Origin: Trichoplax adhaerens
Taxonomy: Eukaryota; Placozoa; Uniplacotomia; Trichoplacea; Trichoplacidae
Length of the DNA stretch: 21,592 nt
Assembly: GCF_000150275.1 (NCBI RefSeq)
Contig: NW_002060958.1
Location: forward strand, 12,867 to 34,458
Direction: 5' to 3'
The translations under genes were made by a program, and so were the position numbers. Each line of letters starts with the position of its first letter. The stretch's first letter is position 1. Shown here one piece after another: positions 1-9,992 of the stretch. The notes beneath the pieces are model-generated. The model was not told the DNA's origin. It searched no databases and saw only the letters and a list, made by a program, of their open reading frames with translations.

Positions 1-2896
1 GTTTATGTCTGATGCACTTTCAGCGTTGTAATTCTGCTAATCTTATATATTAGCTCCTATGCTTAACTTAAGTTCACCACAACAACAATATCTATCATCT
101 ATATTGTACAACTTACAATAGTAGCTACATCAATTCTCTACATATTAAAATTGAATAATGTACAATTACATACGTCAAATTATTTCGAATCTAAAGCAAC
201 AAATGACAATTTGCAATGTAATTTAATCAGTTTAATTCATCGTGCACAATACCTTACAACTAGTCCTTGACTACACTCTTAATAATGATTGAAAAATATT
301 TAACCAATTATAATTCACTGTAGTAAATTCTTCATAGTGCATACCTGAGGAGATTTTATTTTCTTACCGAAAAGAGTTATTCCTAGCTTAAATAGTGTTT
401 ATCTTGGACAGAATGAAAAGATAGTTCTTGAAATAGTATGATAAACCGAACGGCTACTACTTCCTAAAATAATTGTAGTAGACTATACATCATAAAAATG
501 TGTATTAGACAGAGACTGATCATGCGACAGCTTGAGCAATACTGAAGTACAAGTTTAGAAAGTGTTTATACATGTTCTAGTCGTAGTGTCCTATTATAAC
601 TTTAATATTTCATAGAAGTAGTTTATATAGAGGCTTATTGATACTACTATGGGAAGCCCTAGTTGTTGTCATCAAGCATTTAATTCAAAGTTTAAATCTA
701 AATTAGTAATTATCGATTTATAAAGTCTACCGTACACAGACATATTTAGCTTTCTATATGCTGTTCATAGTCAAGTAATATCGTTTACTACAGTTATTGC
801 AGTACTCAATAGCAAGCCATTTCAAGTTTAATGCTACATTTCGAGCCAATATACTCATAAAATCGACATATCCTGACCTTCAGTACTTAATTAACGGCAT
901 TAAATCAAACTCTTTACCTAGTAAATGCTGATTCTTAAAAAGTAGTCTGAAAATTTTCAATAGCAATACGTTAAAGGGTTTTTTAATTACCATAAAGAAA
1001 TTAATATAATCTTCTCTGGTAGATTACCATAGGTAATAGATATTAATTATTAAAAGGTTAGATACTTTCAAAGGCGAAAAGTATGGAAGAATAAAGTGAA
1101 TAATGAATAATAACTAATAACTTTACTATAGTTGCAATATGCTATCGAAACAAAGATCATCTGCAAGCTTTCTGCTCGTACATACGTGTACTCGTATATC
1201 CCGGATCTATATTTTAATTGTAAAATTTATCATATTCTATAGATTCATGACAATATCATGCCTTGAAAATCCAAATGAAAAGTAGTTTGAATGTTATGTG
1301 CATATAACAGAGTATAAAACTATATATTAAAGTATTCTGTTAGATACAAATCCTGGTTGTTAACTATAATCTACAGTAGCATAGCCGATCATATACTTAC
1401 TAATCATCTACGTGGTATCAGATGTTGTAATGTACAATACTACAGTCAATAAAAATTGATTTCTGAAGGTGGTATACTTATATTAAATCAAGTGATTCAG
1501 TGATCATATCACTTTTATGTTAGTTATTTCTGTGGCTAAGAACAGTAATCTAATGCTTCGTAGATCCATCATATGGTATAAATTATTATATATCTTACTT
1601 TCGGCTTTATCTCTTAATGTTTGCTCCATGAAATCCATTACTGTTACGTGAACCTTTCCAGTAATTTGCTTTGCATATTATTTACTATAGAATGATAATT
1701 TAGATGCTTGGACAACATCAGTCACATAGCAAGGAAAGTTTAAATACAAGTAAATTAATTAAATTACGCTATCCAAAGTTTTGTAAGCCAAGTAACATGA
1801 TAAATGGATGGGAGTCTTACTGAATTACTCAGTATAATATATCTTTGTTGAGTTTAGTTTCAAAAGCTGAATAACTGATTGTAATGTAATAGTATAATCT
1901 AGTTTAAACATCATAGTATAAAGCCGGTCGAATTATCCTCCAGAGCAACTATGATAATATCATTTAAATATGCCTTTTAGTTACTACAATCCAGAAAGTA
2001 TCAGTGTGTATAGCATAGAATGAAACCGAAGTAGAAATACCGGAGAAACATTAAGAAATATGATCTTCGATACGATTATCATGATGTTTTGCCTGGTACA
2101 GCTGCTTTGGTATAAAATCCAGTAGGCTGACAATTTAAGAATTTTACAGCCTGAATTATAAACAATTTGTGTAGAATAGTTAGTAGTGATTAATTGTAAT
2201 GCAAACTAACCATCTTAAGGCATGGATAACTCACAATTGTATTAGATATTGACCCATATGAATTTACAGGAGAATCAAAGTATTTTCTTTTTATATAAGC
2301 AGTAGACTGTAACTATACGAAGATCCTTTCTAAACAGATAACAGGAAAGATTTTCATCATTTTGTGTACATACTAGATGAAAATGCACGTATCGCCGTGC
2401 CCGAATTCCAGATAATGTTAATTTGGGCTAATTAATACTGCTATGATTTACAGTATGACGAAATTGATGACGCAGTTCTATTTTGTTCTATCCGTAGTTT
2501 ATGTCCTTTTTTGGTCTGCGATCTAACTCTTAAAGGTTTTAATATCTATATGAAGTTGTACTATAAGGAGAAAATATCAAATAACTAAGCATACGACAAT
2601 CAGTTACAATGAAAGTTTAACGAACTAATATCATATTGGTACATTTTAGACAGAGCATTTAAATGATTTACCCAAACTTTTCATTTGAGTCTAAAAATAA
2701 ACCCTTGCTAATAAATGATTTGAACTAAATTTATTTTTATTTTTGTTTTATCAAGTATCGTAAGAGTAAGTAATTTCAGTTATGAATGGTGTGTATCTGT
2801 CATAATAGTGCCATATTTCATAGTGCCCTTCGTTGTCGCTACAGATTTTTTAGGTTAAAAGAAAATGCTATATTTTATTGATAATGGATAAAATGG

Positions 2897-2966
2897 ACAA
2901 GTACATAGTATTAGGTGAAGAAAATGATAAAAATATCATTTTCTTCATCTAATACTATGCACTTGT
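2897..2966. repeat. 33-bp near-perfect inverted repeat (hairpin, 4-nt loop)
   Basis: Arm 2897-2929 pairs with arm 2934-2966 around an AAAA spacer. Of 33 positions, 31 are Watson-Crick pairs, one is a G-T pair (2915/2948) and one an A-C mismatch (2903/2960). Pairing stops abruptly outside the arms. It could be a MITE remnant, a small-RNA hairpin precursor or a recent inverted duplication. Confidence 0.9.
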
Positions 2967-3649
2967 AATTAATTCTGCCCTCACTTCTATCAGACAAATA
3001 AGAAACCAATTAATCTTTATAATATTTTCGTATGAATAACAATATTTTAGCCTACAATAACAAACTGATTGTAATGGTATTATAGCTAATGTGAGGATGA
3101 TTGAACTAAGCCCTTACAGTATTTCTTCAAATATTGTTAAATAGCATCTAGTAGTAAGTGCATAGGCAAGTTTTGGATAAGACCTTAAAGCGACATAGCG
3201 GTTTAAAACGATAGATGAATAATTTCTACTTAACAATAACAAATTGCATTATTAAGGTTATTATTTCAATAAGGAATGAAATAATACTTCAAGACGATAC
3301 AATCCATACCGTATTAAGTATATTCCAGTAATTACATACATATTCTTGCAATAGATAGCCGGTAAATCAATCCTATACACGACATTAAGTGGATTATTTA
3401 ATTAAATAAAAAGCTAAATTATATATTACCAACCGAGGATAGAATTTGTGAAAATAGAAAGATAAGCATTTTCGTATGCACACTATACAAAGAAATGAAT
3501 AGATAAAGGAAATTTTATTGCGAACTAGATCTTGTTGCTAATGCATTAAAATTAATTGTATTGGCAATATTTTTTCGTCGTTGTTGGCAATTGTGTGCGA
3601 CGGAGGTGCTATATTTACTACCGTTGGTTGAAATTTTCTATCAAATAAT

Positions 3650-4010
3650 TAGATATTGAGAAATTTGAATAATATTAGATATAATAAATAAAGATGAATC
3701 ATCTTTACTTGGTCATAAAGAATGGTAAAACTTAATATAATGTAGCATAAAATTAGATATTTTGAAGGAAATTTAGATTTTAATGGTAGCCCATAATAAT
3801 CGATTAACTCTAAGCTAAGTCATCTCTACTATAATATTAGCAGTAATAATCACCAAAATTGTAGAAATATTTACTCTCAATGCGACAACACTGATAATTT
3901 GAGGGAACTATGTCAATATGATAGAAGATTAACTGTAAGTTAAGTCATCTCTATTAAATCACAAGTTTTCAGTGATAACTTGTCAACACAAGTAGAAATG
4001 ATTATTCTTC
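3650..4010. repeat. Degenerate tandem repeat, about 125-bp unit, three copies
   Basis: The core pattern AAGNTNANTCATCTNTANT starts at 3691, 3812 and 3937 (spacings 121 and 125). Copies 2 and 3 also share GATTAACT before the core (3802 and 3927) and GTAGAAAT after it (3861 and 3992). Copies are diverged, so this is an old minisatellite-like array. Its outer edges are approximate. Confidence 0.6.
3689..3707. repeat. 19-nt perfect palindrome with AP-1-like core
   Basis: TAAAGATGA-A-TCATCTTTA has nine-base arms around one central base. The centre TGAATCA resembles a bZIP/AP-1 site (TGANTCA). It coincides with the first copy of the 125-bp repeat, whose other copies carry TAAGTCA instead. Binding is inference. 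Confidence 0.6.
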
Positions 4011-4291
4011 ACATTTTAGTAGTGAAAAACAGTTCAAATAATAAAGATACACTTTTATGCACTGTATAATAGAGAGATTTTGGGTAATCCTTTCTTGATG
4101 ATGCAAAGAACGTTGATGAATATTATTTTTGAAAAGTTGAGCACATCTAAGAAAAGACTAGGTATTCGTCTTGTATTTTTTTATGTCAAGGGATGGATAG
4201 AATTAGACAAGGAAAAATATTATTATCTTTTTTTTAGGGAGTAATTTTCGCTTACTGTTATCATTCCTAATTCAATAAGTTTGTTTTCGAG

Positions 4292-4299
4292 TATAAAAG
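4292..4299 (+). promoter_or_regulatory. TATA-box-like element
   Basis: TATAAAAG, a full-consensus TATA box, lies 35 bases before an ATG (4327) that opens only 20 codons. No splice donor or coding exon follows convincingly, so this may be a chance match in AT-rich DNA. It lies about 2.1 kb before the tentative first exon. Confidence 0.15.
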
Positions 4300-6394
4300 C
4301 CCTATCCTGCAATTGTTACAATCTAAATGAAACACATAAATGATTCCTTGATTAAAAAGTTATTAAAAACTTTAACTGTTCAAAATTAACATTAAAGCTA
4401 ATTATTTAGGATATTAGTACAATAAAAAATTCTTTATTATAATTTTAAACCGTTGATCAGGTTAGGAATTTAGTTTACCTGTTATTACTATAGTATTAGA
4501 ATTATTTATCCCACGCGTCTTAAAATTATTCTCATCATAACACATTTTATAATTAATTTCTTTATGATGAGTTAGCTTGCTAATTTACACAAATCATGTT
4601 GAAATTCAACAATCATAGGGCTTAATATTTGCAACTTTATATTATTTAAATTGATATATACTTTTACTTATGTTAAGTTAAGCATTCTCTACGTATATCA
4701 TTTCAGGAAGAATTTCGTGAACGTATAAACTGTTGCCTTCTTGATATCTTAGACAGATACTTTCGATTTAAGTTTACTTCTGTAGAAATGCTACAGCAGA
4801 TTATTAGTTATGCTAATTAATAAAAAGCGGTTTGACATTCGATTGTACTTCGTTCAGTGAAAACAATATTGTGAAAAATCCAGTGTTTTTTAATTTAAGT
4901 AGTATCATTCTAATAAAAATCATTAACTTTACAATGCAGTACCCATTAAATACTTTCGAAAGCAAAATCTTTTATGTAATTAGAGGATGACTATTGATGT
5001 ATGCAGCGTCTGTTAAATGGTACTGCTACAATTAAAATAGAAAGATATTTAAGGTACTCAAAGATTATAGCAGTAATTCGGCGTTATGCAGATATAAATA
5101 AATTTTTTAGACTATTTTCTTTGAGGAAGCTGCCATTCTATTATTATTTCCCGAGCCATTAATTCCTCGATATGTCAGTTCGAGTATTATAGATAAAATT
5201 CGATTTATTAATACTTAATTCTCAATAACAGCTATATCGACGAAGTTAGAATAATCAAATGGTCATGAATTCATGTGTTGTAGACGAATGAGTACTATTA
5301 TTAATCCAGTAGACCAGCTACTTTCCTAAAAGTAGATTCGATATTGCTAAATACCAATACGCTGTGTTGTAAATTTATATGAACTTTATCCATTTTATTG
5401 ACGGAAAGATTTGAAAATATCGACAGACATGATGACCATGGGCAGGTCCAGTATGATGAAAAAGTTGGTTGCATCTAAAACTTAACAATTTGATAACCAT
5501 TGCTTTTATTTTAACTGCTAACCTACCATGCTAGCTTGATTTGAAATATTACAGTAATAATTACTCATTCTATAACAGATCCAGAAGAATAAAATCGGAG
5601 GGTAGTTCGTAATGGATAGCATTGACTCATCGAATAGAATAGTATATGATAACAACATTTAACGAAAGAGTAACTACGCTTCAATATTAAGCTTGCTGTT
5701 ATACTTGTCTACCGGAATACGGAGATGTTCCACTCTTGACATAAGCATCATTTGAAATTTATATCTTACAAATGTTGATTTTTAGCATTTTCAATCTTAA
5801 CTATTTCCTCTAGTAAGCATTTGCTATTTTATAATCTATGGTAAACTTCGTTCATTATTTCACGATATCGTCGTTTTTAATATGTTTTTGGCATATATAG
5901 AAAATTGATGATTTTCGACCGACTAGTAAAAAAATTATTTGTTTCGAGTAATTTTAAAGGATTTTTTTCTCTCCGTTATTTACTAACTCTAATTTATACT
6001 CAATTAGTTCTTTCAATTTACTTACTAAAATAATTCTATCTTTAGTATGTGATACACATTAAAGCTTTCAGTGATCACGTACATGAAAATACTTGCTTGT
6101 CTAAAGTAAATGAAATATTTATTTTCTTCCGTGATTTATATCGTTTAAAGTTGTGATAATATTGGCTGGTTCATTTTCGATATGCTTGTTGCAATCTTTA
6201 GTACTGTTACAAGTGTACATTATTTTACAGAGTTTACTCCTAATCACTTCAATAATGATGAGAAGTTATTAACCATAAAAGTGCTACGAAGAAGTTCTAT
6301 TGAGCCAATATAAGAAATAGAAGAGCATTATAAGATTTTTTGTCGATTTTCATGCTTTATTTAGTCATTATTCTAGCTGAATAAGATTGCAAGT

Positions 6395-6417
6395 ATGATT
6401 CAGTATTTTATCAATAG
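6395..6417 (+). CDS. Tentative first coding exon of the BAIAP3-like gene
   Basis: ATG followed by seven codons and two bases (MIQYFIN plus AG), then a GT donor at 6418. Its phase matches the next candidate exon at 6534 through a 116-nt intron. It was chosen because it is the nearest upstream ATG that joins in frame to 6534. Nothing in the peptide is diagnostic, and a short match like this is easy to find by chance. Confidence 0.15.
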
Positions 6418-6533
6418 GTTTTCAAATTTTACATGCAATCACTTTACAGACTATGTTCTAAAATTATATGGTCAGCATTGAATTAGCAAAAGTAACCATT
6501 TTCTTCTTCATATCTACTTGAATTTATTTCTAG

Positions 6534-6621
6534 AGCGCAAGAAGTAGATAGTAAATTTATTGAAAAATATGCTGCTATTCCGGCTAATGTTCGAAATCAA
6601 GTTAAGAAATTGCTAAAAAAG
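6534..6621 (+). CDS. Probable 5' coding exon of the BAIAP3-like gene
   Basis: An acceptor TAG after a pyrimidine-rich stretch (TTCTTCTTCATATC and TTTATTTC) precedes 29 open codons, read as AQEVDSKFIEKYAAIPANVR and then NQVKKLLKK, ending at a GTAAAG donor. It ends in phase 0, which fits the exon at 9894 across a 3.3-kb intron. The charged helical character suits the N-terminus ahead of C2A, and about 60 residues before the HRFG segment matches human UNC13D. A 29-codon open stretch is not significant on its own. It has no in-frame ATG, so an upstream exon is needed. Confidence 0.4.
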
Positions 6622-8301
6622 GTAAAGTAGTAGGTTCCTAACTGTTCATTTTATTTTCTTGAAGCTTACATTCTCTGATTCTAATTGAAAAGACAATATT
6701 AGGAGAGTAAGGAGGCATAGAAATGAACTACTTTATTTCGATAAAATTTTTCAAAATTTGCTGTACTGCAAACAATTTACAAGTATAATAAATTTAGGAA
6801 TGCATTAATGATTTCTTTAAAATAGCACAGCAACATCTTTGTACGGATGACAGCAAATACTTTTACTTTATTTTTATTTGCTATCAATGTATTTTCTTCT
6901 CGTGCCAGTTTTAGCTAGAGTCTTTATTAATTAATAACTGAATCGTATAGTATAACAATCCTGCAGCACTTCTCTTCGACTATGTCCTGTTGCTTCCTTG
7001 CACCAAACGAAGTAAAAGTTGAGTCGATATTTCTCGAGATATTTTCTAATATAAACTTTAAAAGTAGCTATACATTTAATCTACTCTTTATTACTTACGA
7101 GCGGAATTTTGAGTATCTAAGTTTCTAAAATCCTTTACTGTCATTTCTGATTGGATACGGACGTTAAATCTGCAGTAAACTTTTAATTAATGACTCTACG
7201 CAGCTGGCGCTGGTATAGATGGCTCAATGTAGTTACGAGAATTTACTATCCTAATAAGTACTTCATCATAAGAGGTGTAAACAGCAAAATTTGAGATTAT
7301 TGTTGGGAATGGTTTGAAAAATGTGTTGGTTTTAGTGCCAGATTATCATCAGAAAGATCTCTAACTTTTCGTCTTGTTAGTAGAGAGTGAATAATGTGCG
7401 ACGAAGATAGAGAAAGGGAGGGACAGTAATGACTTCTAAAGATTCTACCAATCGTCGGTCTTAACGAATTAAAAATACTGTAGTTTCAATATAAAAGTCA
7501 AAAATTTACTTTAGATGGAAATAATACAGATATTCATCGATCATAAAAGTACAAACGCAAAGAGTAATGGTAAATATTCTTATATACAAGTAGTATAAAG
7601 ATGCTAGTAGACCCAGAAAAGACTGAAAAAACCTTTTAGTTTTTGTGGCTGCGTACATCTTGACTTTCGAACTGAATCAACATGGGAGAAAATTCGAAAA
7701 ACCATCTTAGTATAATCCTACAGCTGTCAATTGAGCTGGAAAGAAAAAATATCCTCTTGGCCTTTGCAAACTTTCACAATTCACATCCAAGTATCCAATA
7801 TACTTGTATTGTTAGTGCAAGGCAAAGACTATTTTAAACACTTTCGACCAGTAAAGCCAATATCAAGTAATATCAAAAAGTAAAAATGAAGGCAATGCTT
7901 TTGTACATAACAAGGATATTGGAGAAGAACATTAGTAAAACGTAATAAGATCAAGCTATTGCTGTAGTTATGAAAGTATTACCTGACGTATAAAATGCAA
8001 CTCTGCGTAATAAAATATTCGTACGGGATAAATTGAATATTCATATACTTCGTGATTTGGCAATTCTTCAATTTTTAACCGATATTTCCATGACTAGATT
8101 TTAAGCAAGACTGGTTATTAAATTATCCTTCACATTTCAATACTGCTACAGACAGAACTCCAGGACAACTGCGCAGAGTAATTTTAAATTTTTGAATAGC
8201 TTTTTCTGCATTTAGCCTTAAACGTATATCTTTATCGTAGCAAAAGTAGTTTAGACTCTATCGTATATACGCGCACAAAGGCATAAACCAATTACAAAGT
8301 T

Positions 8302-8391
8302 CTTCCATTCTCAAACATGTTTGTAGTGTTATTCATTCTAAATCGCTTTCAGTCCTTCCATTCTCAAATGTTTTTAGTGTTTATCCTTTCT
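8302..8391. repeat. Direct repeat of about 38 bp, two copies
   Basis: CTTCCATTCTCAAA followed by a GTTT/TTTTAGTGT stretch and CATTCT/CTTTCT occurs at 8302-8339 and again, slightly diverged, at 8355-8391. The copies start 53 bases apart. Confidence 0.75.
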
Positions 8392-8522
8392 ACAGTAAGT
8401 CTATTTGTCAACCATTCTACTTTAAACGATACCTTGTAATCATGGCTAAAGCTCTCCCAGTTACCTACTGGGGGCAATTGTGGACCTTCTCTCACTCTTG
8501 TTTTACGCTAAAATAACAAGCT

Positions 8523-8528
8523 TTTATT
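8523..8528 (-). terminator. AATAAA poly(A) signal for the minus-strand ORF
   Basis: Plus-strand TTTATT reads AATAAA on the minus strand, shortly after the stop of the 8537-8815 ORF. The motif is common in AT-rich DNA; only its placement is suggestive. Confidence 0.25.
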
Positions 8529-8536
8529 GGAAAGTA

Positions 8537-8815
8537 TTAAACAACATCATTGAGCCATTTCGCAAGAAATAATATCGCAATAATGAATGCCCACAATGCT
8601 GCGTTCTTTCTTTCCCTATTATTGTTCAATGGAGTATTTTCGTGACATGATAAGCTGGCGGTGCAGTTTAAATATTTTCTCAGATTCTGATTGACTGCAA
8701 CATAATGAGATAAAGGCAATAGGATAAATAGTATTATCCAAAGTTTTGCTGTAGCTGTTAGGTATGGCCAGTATTCTGTGCTAGCTATCAACGCAATAAT
8801 ATCATATTGCCCCTT
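8537..8815 (-). CDS. Possible terminal exon of an unrecognised small membrane protein
   Basis: On the minus strand 92 codons and a stop are open from an AG (plus 8816-8817) to TAA at 8537. Two hydrophobic stretches (AKLWIILFILLPLSHYVAV and ALWAFIIAILFLAKWL) flank a polar loop with an N-glycosylation-like NCT, Cys residues and NNNRERK. AATAAA lies about nine bases after the stop (plus 8523-8528), as expected for a compact 3' UTR. Against it: there is no in-frame ATG, the acceptor pyrimidine tract is poor, and I found no upstream exon. ORFs of this length occur by chance a few times in a window this AT-rich. I do not recognise the protein. Confidence 0.28.
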   Translation of the reverse strand, partial: KGQYDIIALIASTEYWPYLTATAKLWIILFILLPLSHYVAVNQNLRKYLNCTASLSCHENTPLNNNRERKNAALWAFIIAILFLAKWLNDVV

Positions 8816-9613
8816 CTGGCCATGACAGGAGCATTATTTGTTTTCTCGACAACGAGTAAAAGTCCTTATTTAGAATAGAAGTACTATCGAAAATTTGTTG
8901 ATGGAGATTGTGTAGACGGTCATCAGAGACGCATAGTTCCCGTAGTCATCAGTTCCAATCGTAATCCAAATTGAATTTTAAATTCGTTCTAGAAGCAGAT
9001 CCTACTCTTGGTTTTGTTGGTGTAGTTTATTCATTATCACTTTGAATATCCGCCGTGATCGCTAATTGTGGAAATTCTTTTCATCGGTCGCTATGCCTAA
9101 AAAAGAATTGGTTAATTCGCGCGTTAGAAAATCTATGGTAAAATGCTAACGTTAAGGCGTGTAGTGAAAACAAAGAATTGCTAAAATGTTAATTATCCCT
9201 TCTATCATGCCCTTTCAATGCTATATCATGATGTAATGAATTGGCTAATAAATCAAAATAATTAGAAGGGCAATAGAATATTGAAGCCTTTACGTAGACA
9301 TTGACATTTCGGGCAACTCCCTGGATGGGGAGTAGGTTTGATTTCCTGTAGCTTGGGAGAGTGGAGGATGAAGTGATCTTAAAATACATGCGGCAATGTA
9401 GTCAAGATGAGTTTACATTCGTGAAAAAAGGATATTAGACTGCGTAAAGCTCTAGTCATAGATGCAATATATCTATCAAGTCTGAAATAGATCTTCAAGT
9501 ATGCCTTCAAACTGCTCGATAGAGCACATCAGTTAGACTAATTTACCTGACATTCCATATCTAAACTAGTGTAAGGATTTCTTACTGTTTCGCCCTAAAA
9601 TAAAGAACGGAGT

Positions 9614-9685
9614 AGAGTGGCTTAGTGGGTAGGATATTACGTCTCTAACAGAATTACACTTTCTACATCATTTTTGTTGTCCAGC
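9614..9685 (+). mobile_element. Decayed tRNA-derived SINE-like head
   Basis: GTGGCTTAGTGGGTAGGA (9617-9634) fits a Pol III A box with a tRNA D-arm, and GTCTCTAACAGAA follows like the anticodon arm of tRNA-derived SINEs (typical form GTGGCTCAGTGGTTAGCA, then GTCGCCTCACAGC). The expected B box (GGTTCGANNCC) is not recognisable, so any element is degenerate or truncated. Confidence 0.3.
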
Positions 9686-9893
9686 CTACCCTTGGATTAC
9701 TTTCGATAGATCAATCTATATGACTCGACATAGAATAAAATCAAGAACGTTACCCATGTAACTAAAACATCATACGAGAAATCTTCTTGTTTTGCACATA
9801 ATACGCGGGGAAAGTAACAACACTCGTTATAAAAACTCTTCTGTCCTACGCTCTTAAACATGAATTAACTATTTCATTTTATTTTCTAAACAG

Positions 9894-9992
9894 GTCGATG
9901 ATCACTTGCTGAATCAACAACAGTTAAAGCTACCAGCTAATATCAAAAAAGCTCAACCTCAATTTAAGTTGGAAAAATCAGATCAAGAGAAG
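9894..9992 (+). CDS. BAIAP3: Exon: N-terminal basic linker
   Basis: 33 codons, phase 0 on both sides, between TTTTCTAAACAG and GTAAGT, a full-consensus donor. It encodes residues 38-70, a Gln/Lys-rich hydrophilic stretch ([20 protein letters not shown] and onward). No known domain. It is accepted because the splice sites are strong and the frame joins the next exon. Confidence 0.75.

Larger units (their letters stand above)
1..6394. other. Upstream region without a supportable gene
   Basis: AT-rich on both strands. I see no ORF of note and no exon chain with coherent phases. Separately listed items are a long hairpin, a degenerate tandem repeat with a palindrome, and a TATA-like box. Several 20-30-codon open stretches exist, including one near 5391-5477, but they are expected by chance at this composition. 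The promoter of the BAIAP3-like gene probably lies here but cannot be placed. Confidence 0.6.
6622..9893 (+). other. Long (3.3 kb) first-region intron
   Basis: If the exon at 6534-6621 belongs to the gene, this is its longest intron by far; the others are about 70-500 nt. It contains a direct repeat (8302-8391), a minus-strand ORF with two hydrophobic segments (8537-8815) and a SINE-like head (about 9614-9685). Otherwise I see only AT-rich unique sequence. Confidence 0.4.

Noticed and set aside
2455-2526. Signal-peptide-like 23-codon frame MTKLMTQFYFVLSVVYVLFW...
   Set aside because: Ends at a stop with no usable splice donor; hydrophobic by T-rich composition.
5391-5477. Open stretch containing DRHDDHGQVQYDEKVGC
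   Set aside because: About 30 codons with no ATG start; tested as an upstream exon of the BAIAP3-like gene but no supported junction or family similarity was found.
9330-9352. B-box-like GGTTTGATTTCC near 9340
   Set aside because: It lies upstream of the A-box-like sequence at 9617, in the wrong order, and no acceptor or T stem closes around it; not a tRNA.
9189-9389. Minus-strand 66-codon frame with ATG
   Set aside because: No recognisable motif, no poly(A) or splice context, length expected by chance in AT-rich DNA.
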